Source of the DNA: Rhodospirillaceae bacterium | GTDB lineage: Bacteria > Pseudomonadota > Alphaproteobacteria > UBA828 | Assembly (NCBI GenBank): GCA_028819955.1 | Contig: JAPPKP010000354.1 | Coordinates: 1 to 10,774 of the forward strand | Reading direction: 5' to 3' | Length of the DNA stretch: 10,774 bases | Part shown: positions 6,520 through 10,774 of the stretch, one piece after another | How the letters are laid out: the number at the start of each line of letters is the position of its first letter | Position numbering within the stretch: position 1 is the stretch's first letter | The notes under the pieces: generated by a model | Database searches by the model: none | The model's input: the letters and a program-made list of their open reading frames with translations, nothing else | What the model was told of the DNA's origin: nothing | Made by a program: the position numbers and the translations under genes

Positions 6520-7818
6520 ATGGCAGAGACGCTCTTCAAGAACGTGATGATTTTCGACGGCAACGCCAAGCGCCCCTACGCGGGCGAGGTGAAGCTGCAG
6601 GGCAACCTCATCAAGAAGGTCGCGCGCGGCAAGGGCAAGATCAGGGCCAACGGCGCGACCGTGGTGGACGGTGCCGGCGCCACCCTGATGCCGGGCATGG
6701 TCGAACCCCACTCCCACGTTTGCTACATCGACAGCGCCAGCTTGCCCGAGATCGGGCGGCTCCAGCCGGAGGAGCACATGGTGCTCGCGCTCGACAACGC
6801 GCGGACGATGCTCGACGCGGGCTTCACGAGCCTCTTCTCGGCCGCCGGCGTCGGCTACAACAAGCTCCGCATCGAGCCGGTGCTGCGCGACGTGATCAAC
6901 GCCGGGCGCTATCCGGGGCCGCGCATCAAGGCGGCTTCGCCCGAGATCGTGTCCTCCGGCGGGCTCGGCGACGAGCGCATGTGGCACATGCACCAGGAGT
7001 CGGTGGGCTACATCGCCGACGGGCCGGACGAGGTGCGCAAGGCCTGCCGCCTCTGCGTGCGGGAGGGCGTGGACAACCTCAAGATCAACATCTCGGGCGA
7101 CGAGTTCGCCCACCCCGGTCAATCCGAGAAGATCACCTACTTCGATGCCGAGGTGGCGGCTGCCGCCGAGGTCGCGCGCGAGGCCGGCGTCAACATCATC
7201 ACGCACGCCAGGGCCGACAAGGCGGTGCGGCTCGCGCTCAAGCACGGCATCAACATCATCTACCACGCCGACTACGCGACGGATAAGACCCTCGACATGC
7301 TGGAAGCCAAGAAGAAGGACATCTACATGGCGCCGGCGGTGGGCATCGTCTACACGACCGCGTACGAGGCTGCCGAGTGGGGAATGACCCGCGAGGTCGC
7401 CGAGAGCTACAACCTCTTCTACAAGATGGAGCACACGGTCCGGACCTATAAGGAGGTGCGCAAGCGCGGCATCCGCGCCATGCCGGGCGGCGACTACGGC
7501 TTCGCCTGGAACCCCATCGGCACCAACGCCCGCGATCTCGAGCACTTCGTCAACATGTTCGGCTATTCGCCGGCCGAGGCATTGATCGGCGCCACCAAGT
7601 GGGCCGGCGAGCTGATGGGCATGAACGTCGGCATGGTCAAGGAGGGCTACCTCGCCGACCTGCTGCTGGTCGACGGCGATCCGACCAAGGACGTCTCGAT
7701 CATGCAGGACACCGACAACCTGCTCATGATCATGAAGGACGGCGCCTATCACCGCGCGCCGAACGAGATCGCGCTGGCCAAGCGCCGGCGGGGCGAGGCG
7801 CCCGCCGCCGCCGAGTAG
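6520..7818 (+). CDS. COG1228-type amidohydrolase (imidazolonepropionase/prolidase-like)
   Basis: The 432-residue protein is an amidohydrolase-superfamily TIM-barrel metal hydrolase. An N-terminal beta segment with VVDGAGATLMPGMVEPHSHV carries the first metal motif, His64-x-His66. Further visible ligands are Lys188 (NLKINISG), which in COG1228 prolidases is the carboxylated lysine bridging two metals, His229 (IITHARAD), His249 (IIYHADYATD) and Asp325 (MPGGDYGF). The binuclear site therefore looks complete. The end (GYLADLLLVDGDPTKD) is the usual return to the beta-sandwich domain. Relatives hydrolyse N-acyl or Xaa-Pro peptides, imidazolonepropionate, or other cyclic amides. GGAGG at 6507-6511 sits 8 nt before the ATG at 6520, which is preferred over the ATGs at 6388 and 6496; the first would add unrelated residues. 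It is followed by a hairpin and then, 105 bp on, by the dioxygenase/SHMT-like pair in the same direction. Whether they form one pathway is inference. Confidence 0.88.
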   Translation: MAETLFKNVMIFDGNAKRPYAGEVKLQGNLIKKVARGKGKIRANGATVVDGAGATLMPGMVEPHSHVCYIDSASLPEIGRLQPEEHMVLALDNARTMLDAGFTSLFSAAGVGYNKLRIEPVLRDVINAGRYPGPRIKAASPEIVSSGGLGDERMWHMHQESVGYIADGPDEVRKACRLCVREGVDNLKINISGDEFAHPGQSEKITYFDAEVAAAAEVAREAGVNIITHARADKAVRLALKHGINIIYHADYATDKTLDMLEAKKKDIYMAPAVGIVYTTAYEAAEWGMTREVAESYNLFYKMEHTVRTYKEVRKRGIRAMPGGDYGFAWNPIGTNARDLEHFVNMFGYSPAEALIGATKWAGELMGMNVGMVKEGYLADLLLVDGDPTKDVSIMQDTDNLLMIMKDGAYHRAPNEIALAKRRRGEAPAAAE

Positions 7819-7844
7819 GCTTTCGCAATTCGCAAAGCGGGGTT

Positions 7845-7876
7845 GGGGGCTTCCCTGTCGCTGCAGGGAGACCCCC
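7845..7876 (+). terminator. Strong hairpin after the amidohydrolase (terminator-like, no T-tract)
   Basis: GGGGGCTTCCCTG (7845-7857) pairs with CAGGGAGACCCCC (7864-7876) around a six-base TCGCTG loop: 6 perfect pairs, a T-G wobble, a C/A mismatch, then 5 G-C pairs. It starts 26 bp after the stop codon. No T-run follows on the plus strand, so it may be an imperfect terminator, a transcript-end stabiliser or an attenuator before the dioxygenase gene. Confidence 0.5.
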
Positions 7877-7911
7877 GCGCGCCCCGCGCCCCTGGGCGGT
7901 GAGCAGTCGGC

Positions 7912-7926
7912 GAGGCCGGCCCATTG
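7912..7926 (+). promoter_or_regulatory. Ribosome binding site deciding a TTG start
   Basis: GAGG at 7912-7915 lies 8 nt before the TTG at 7924. An in-frame TGA at 7900-7902 closes the frame upstream, and no ATG or GTG lies between. The next in-frame ATG is codon 54, which would remove the conserved N-terminal helix. TTG is therefore the only reasonable start. Confidence 0.7.
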
Positions 7927-8712
7927 AAGCTGAACCGCGAACAGCTTGAGGCGTTCCGCCGGGACGGCCTGCTGATCCTTCCCGGCCTCTTCTCCGCAGA
8001 CGAGGTGGCGGCGATCCGTGCCGCCCTGCCGCCGCTCTACGACGAGGAGAGCGAGGCCAACATCGGCGAGAAGACGGGCACCATGCCCCGCACCATGATG
8101 GGTTTGCACCAGCGGAGCGAGCTCTTCGACCGCGTCGCGCGCCACCCGCGCCTGGTCGTGCCGGCGCAGCAGATCGCGGGCCCCGAGCTCTACATCCAGC
8201 AGGTCAAGGTCAACGTGAAGGCGGCGTTCGAGGGCGACGTCTGGCAGTGGCACTACGACTTCGCCACCCATCACCGGGACGACGGCGTGCCGGCGCCGCA
8301 GGCGCTCAACCTTCACATCCTGCTGGACGAAGTGAGCCACTACAACGGGCCGCTCTACTTCATCCCCGGCTCCCACCGGCACGAGCCGCTGCCGACATTT
8401 CACGACGTGACGAGCACGAGCTATCCGCTCTGGGTGGTGGATCGAGAGACGGTCACGAACCTCATCGCCGTGGGCGGCATCACGCCCGCGCTCGGCCCGC
8501 CCGGCACGGTCCTGATCTTCGGCGACCTGATGGTCCACGGCTCGCCGGGCAACATGTCGCCGTGGGACCGCGCGATCTTCTCGCTCATCCTCAACCCGGT
8601 CGCCAACGCCCAGACCGCGTTCGCCCGGCCCGAGTTCAAGCACCACACCGACTTTTCGCCGGTGGTACCGCTCGCCGACGATTGCCTGCTCGAACCGGCG
8701 GCCGCCCAATGA
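7924..8712 (+). CDS. Phytanoyl-CoA dioxygenase family protein, EctD-like Fe(II)/2-oxoglutarate hydroxylase
   Basis: The 262-residue protein is a cupin-fold Fe(II)/2-oxoglutarate-dependent dioxygenase. It opens with the family helix and turn [19 protein letters not shown]. Iron ligands are His110 and Asp112 (WQWHYDF) and His205 ([10 protein letters not shown]). Arg216, 11 residues after the distal His, should bind 2-oxoglutarate, the same spacing as I recall for ectoine hydroxylase EctD. The surrounding W-H-x-D-F-x-T-x-H-x-x-D-G-x-P and [11 protein letters not shown] motifs are the EctD signature, and Gln93 and Asn97 match EctD pocket residues. The EctD tryptophan believed to contact ectoine is His116 here, the protein is about 40 residues shorter, and no ectABC genes are near. 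A different amino-acid-like substrate is likely. Its TGA overlaps the ATG of the SHMT-like gene (ATGA), implying translational coupling. Fold and cofactor use are secure; substrate is unknown. Confidence 0.88.
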   Translation: MKLNREQLEAFRRDGLLILPGLFSADEVAAIRAALPPLYDEESEANIGEKTGTMPRTMMGLHQRSELFDRVARHPRLVVPAQQIAGPELYIQQVKVNVKAAFEGDVWQWHYDFATHHRDDGVPAPQALNLHILLDEVSHYNGPLYFIPGSHRHEPLPTFHDVTSTSYPLWVVDRETVTNLIAVGGITPALGPPGTVLIFGDLMVHGSPGNMSPWDRAIFSLILNPVANAQTAFARPEFKHHTDFSPVVPLADDCLLEPAAAQ

Positions 8713-10025
8713 GCGACACCCCGGCGCGCGAGCCGGGTTACTTTCTCGATCGCCTGCGAACAGTCGACCCGGAGGTCCATGCGGCGCTCGCGGGGGAGCT
8801 TGCCCGCCAGCAGGACGGGATCGAGCTGATCGCGTCTGAAAACCTGGTCAGCCGCGCAAGCCTGGACGCCCTCGGCTCCGTCATCACCAACAAGACCGTC
8901 GAAGGCCGGCCCGGTGCGCGCTATTACGGCGGCGCCGCGTTCGCCGATAGGGTCGAGTCTCTCGCCATCGAGCGGGCCAAGCAGCTCTTCGGATGCGCCT
9001 TCGCCAACGTCCAGCCCCATTCGGGCAGCCAGGCCAACCAGGCCGTCTTCCTCGCGCTGCTGAAGCCGGGCGACACGGTGCTGAGCATGGCGCTCGACGC
9101 CGGCGGCCACCTGAGCCACGGGGCGGCGCCTAACCTGACGGGCAAGTGGTTCAACCCGGTCCGCTACGGCACCGATGCCGCGGGCCTCATCGACATGGGC
9201 GAGGTGGAGCGCCTGGCGCACGGGCACCGGCCCAGGCTCATCATCTGCGGCGGCTCGGCCTATCCCCGCGCGATCGACTTCGCCGGCTTTCGGAGGGTCG
9301 CCGATTCGGTCGGCGCCACCCTTCTCGCCGACATGGCGCATTTCGCGGGCCTCGTGGCCGGCGGCGCGCATCCGAGCCCCCTGCCCCACGCCCACGTCAC
9401 CACGGCGACCACCTACAAGAACCTGCGCGGCGCACGCGGCGGCATCGTCCTCACCGATGACGCGGCGCTCGCGCGCAAGCTGGACAGCGCGGTCTTCCCC
9501 GGCGTGCAGGGCAGCGTGATCCTCAATGTGGTCGCGGCCAAGGCGGTCTGCCTGGGAGAAGCGCTCAAGCCCGAATTCAAGGCCTACGCGGCTCAGGTCC
9601 TGGCCAATGCGCGTTGTCTCGCCGATACGCTCATGGAGCGGAGCATCGCCATCGTCGCGGGCGGCACCGACACGCCGCTGCTGGTGGCGGACTTGCGCCC
9701 GCTCGGGCTGACCGGGGCCGCAGCCTCCGACAGCCTCGAGGCCGCCGGCCTCACCTGCAACAAGAACGCGGTGCCGGGCGACACGCAGCCGCCCAGGGTG
9801 ACCTCGGGGTTGCGCTTCGGCTCGGCGGCCGGGACCACGCGGGGCTTCAGCGAAGGCGAGTTCCGCCGCATCGGCGGCTGGATCGCAGACGTGCTGCACG
9901 CCATGGCGGCAACGGGCGCACGCGACGAGGCGGTCGAGCAGGCCATCCGCGCCGAGGTGCGGGCGCTCTGCCGCGCCTTCCCCATTTATCCCGACCTCAG
10001 CGCCGAGACGCCGCACGGTCAATAA
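8709..10025 (+). CDS. Atypical serine hydroxymethyltransferase-like PLP enzyme (GlyA paralogue)
   Basis: The 438-residue product is full length for SHMT, the fold-type I PLP enzyme that interconverts serine and glycine with tetrahydrofolate. It aligns with E. coli GlyA at a constant offset of 8 over the first 245 residues. Kept are Ser43, Glu65, Tyr73, His134 (ring stacking), Asp208, His211, the PLP lysine Lys237, Arg243, and the carboxylate Arg in VTSGLR. Changed are E. coli Tyr55 to Thr63, the invariant His228 to Tyr236, Thr230 to Asn238, Pro234 to Ala242, and the QGGPLMH loop to QGSVILN (267-273). These lie at or near the active site and the folate/PLP contacts. So this is probably a specialised relative, for example a 2-methylserine-type hydroxymethyltransferase or a retro-aldolase for beta-hydroxy amino acids, rather than the housekeeping GlyA. 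It has no clear Shine-Dalgarno and overlaps the dioxygenase stop by 4 bp, so it is translationally coupled. The frame is intact. Confidence 0.87.
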   Translation: MSDTPAREPGYFLDRLRTVDPEVHAALAGELARQQDGIELIASENLVSRASLDALGSVITNKTVEGRPGARYYGGAAFADRVESLAIERAKQLFGCAFANVQPHSGSQANQAVFLALLKPGDTVLSMALDAGGHLSHGAAPNLTGKWFNPVRYGTDAAGLIDMGEVERLAHGHRPRLIICGGSAYPRAIDFAGFRRVADSVGATLLADMAHFAGLVAGGAHPSPLPHAHVTTATTYKNLRGARGGIVLTDDAALARKLDSAVFPGVQGSVILNVVAAKAVCLGEALKPEFKAYAAQVLANARCLADTLMERSIAIVAGGTDTPLLVADLRPLGLTGAAASDSLEAAGLTCNKNAVPGDTQPPRVTSGLRFGSAAGTTRGFSEGEFRRIGGWIADVLHAMAATGARDEAVEQAIRAEVRALCRAFPIYPDLSAETPHGQ

Positions 10026-10208
10026 TCCGTTGCCATGCCCGACGTCGCCGGTTTCCGCGCCAAGCTCGCCGCCGTCGTGCAGGTGGGCGCCAAACCTCTC
10101 CATGGTGCGGCTCGCTGCTCAGCGACCACTGAGAGGGCGCCGAGGCTTGCAGCGACGGCCCCGGCGCGCGCTGATAGGATTGCACTCATCATTCATGGGA
10201 GACCGTCC
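10026..10208. other. Intergenic region before the sulfurtransferase
   Basis: These 183 bp hold a possible gene remnant (10035-10079), two small overlapping hairpins (CGCTG/CAGCG and CTCAG/CTGAG, within 10113-10133) and the sulfurtransferase ribosome binding site. No convincing promoter was found: TTGCAG at 10147-10152 could be a -35 box but has no good -10 at 16-18 bp. Confidence 0.4.
10035..10079 (+). pseudogene. Possible 5' remnant of a maleate isomerase / Asp-Glu racemase-family gene
   Basis: From the ATG at 10035 the frame reads MPDVAGFRAKLAAVV, which resembles the N-termini of maleate cis-trans isomerase and arylmalonate-decarboxylase-like proteins. Those usually continue with a PSTNT substrate-binding motif; here the likeness stops abruptly at 10080 and PSTNT is absent. 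The frame runs on without a stop into the sulfurtransferase frame, with unrecognisable residues between. It could be the scar of a deletion, or a chance resemblance over 15 residues. No Shine-Dalgarno precedes it. Confidence 0.22.
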
Positions 10209-10774
10209 ATGACCGAAGGCCGAGCCGACCTCGCGAGCTGGCGCGAGCCCGAGGCGCTGATCGAGACCGGTGCGCTCGAGGCGAGCCTCGGTGCGCCCGA
10301 GCTTCGCATCGTGGACTGCACCACATGGCTCAAGCCGGCCGAGCCCGGCGACGATGCCCCCTACCGCGTCGTGCCCGGCCGGGCCGAGTACGACGCAGAG
10401 CACATCCCCGGCGCCGTCTTCCTCGATATCCAGGGGCAGATCTCCGTCCCGGACACGCGTCTCAAGTTCATGGCGCCCTCCGCAGAGCGATTCGCGGATG
10501 CCATGGGCGGGCTCGGCATCGGCGACGGCTCCCGCGTCGTGCTCTACTCGGCCGGCAGCATCATGTGGGCAACCAGGGTCTGGTGGATGCTGCGCGCGTT
10601 CGGCTTCGAGCGCGCGGCCGTGCTTGATGGCGGCTGGGAGAAATGGAAGGCGGAAGGACGCCCCGTCTCTTCCGCGCCGGGCGAATACCCGCCCGCAAGC
10701 TTCACCGCCACGCTCCAGCCCGGCCGGTTCGTGGACAGCAAGTACGTGCTGTCCCGCCTCGGCCACACCGGCAC
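10209..10774 (+). CDS. sseA: Thiosulfate/3-mercaptopyruvate sulfurtransferase, N-terminal part (runs off right edge)
   Basis: The 188 visible residues are the N-terminal half of a two-domain rhodanese of the SseA/TST type, which moves sulfane sulfur from thiosulfate or 3-mercaptopyruvate to a thiol or cyanide acceptor. Visible landmarks are LRIVDCTTW near 32-40, the CH2A-like motif AEYDAEHIPGAVFLDIQ at 59-75, VVLYSAGSIMWATRVWWML at 110-128 in the catalytically inactive N-terminal loop, and VLDGGWEKWKAEG at 138-150. The active-site Cys lies in the second domain, beyond the window, so activity cannot be judged. The ATG at 10209 has GGGAG 7 nt upstream. The frame is open back to 10035, but the extra residues look nothing like rhodanese. 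It is 183 bp downstream of the SHMT-like gene in the same direction and may or may not share its transcript. Confidence 0.87.
   Translation, partial: MTEGRADLASWREPEALIETGALEASLGAPELRIVDCTTWLKPAEPGDDAPYRVVPGRAEYDAEHIPGAVFLDIQGQISVPDTRLKFMAPSAERFADAMGGLGIGDGSRVVLYSAGSIMWATRVWWMLRAFGFERAAVLDGGWEKWKAEGRPVSSAPGEYPPASFTATLQPGRFVDSKYVLSRLGHTG

Noticed and set aside
8247..8708. Long upstream extension of the SHMT-like frame
   Set aside because: The extra residues are an out-of-frame reading of the dioxygenase; the SHMT fold begins at the ATG at 8709.
6313..8709. 798-codon open frame on the minus strand
   Set aside because: It lies antisense to the COG1228 amidohydrolase and the dioxygenase, which both carry complete catalytic motifs.
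8421..10103. 560-codon open frame on the minus strand
   Set aside because: It is antisense to the SHMT-like gene, with low-complexity shadow composition and no motif.
10147..10180. TTGCAG with TAGGAT as a promoter for the sulfurtransferase
   Set aside because: The spacer would be 22 bp, too long for a sigma70 promoter.

Overview
The window is a gene-dense, strongly GC-rich piece of bacterial chromosome. High-GC third positions, Shine-Dalgarno-led short operons and the gene families present (M81/MlrC peptidase, CodA-like amidohydrolase, LLM flavin oxidoreductase, two GSTs, PhyH dioxygenase) fit a soil or marine alphaproteobacterium of the Rhodospirillales type. That placement is an inference from gene style only. 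There is no rRNA, tRNA, CRISPR array, transposase or phage gene. Many long open frames run antisense to the real genes; they are high-GC shadows. || Layout: (1) 1-3596, minus strand: an M81 metallopeptidase (3596 to 2136), a cytosine-deaminase-family amidohydrolase 16 bp downstream (2119 to 806), then a MOSC-domain protein (703 to beyond the left edge). (2) 3751-4782, plus strand: an LLM-class oxidoreductase divergent from the peptidase operon, sharing a 154 bp intergenic region. (3) 4783-4954: a convergent gap holding two adjacent GC-rich hairpins. (4) 4955-6286, minus strand: two GST genes of different classes, 21 bp apart. (5) 6520-7818, plus strand: a COG1228-type amidohydrolase, followed by a strong hairpin. 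(6) 7924-10025: an EctD/PhyH-like 2-oxoglutarate dioxygenase with a TTG start, overlapping by 4 bp (ATGA) an unusual serine hydroxymethyltransferase-like enzyme. (7) 10209 to the right edge: the N-terminal part of a SseA-type sulfurtransferase, preceded by 183 bp that may hold a gene remnant. || Working together: the content is catabolic or detoxifying, with three amide/amidine hydrolases, two redox enzymes and two glutathione enzymes. The most distinctive unit is the coupled dioxygenase/SHMT-like pair. The SHMT-like protein keeps the PLP lysine and most PLP and carboxylate contacts. It has Tyr for the invariant His before the lysine, Thr for a conserved active-site Tyr, and a rewritten QGGP loop. 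The dioxygenase carries the EctD signature, but a presumed ectoine-binding Trp is His and no ectABC genes are in view. A plausible but unproven reading is hydroxylation of an amino-acid-like substrate followed by a PLP retro-aldol or hydroxymethyl-transfer step, possibly fed by the upstream amidohydrolase.
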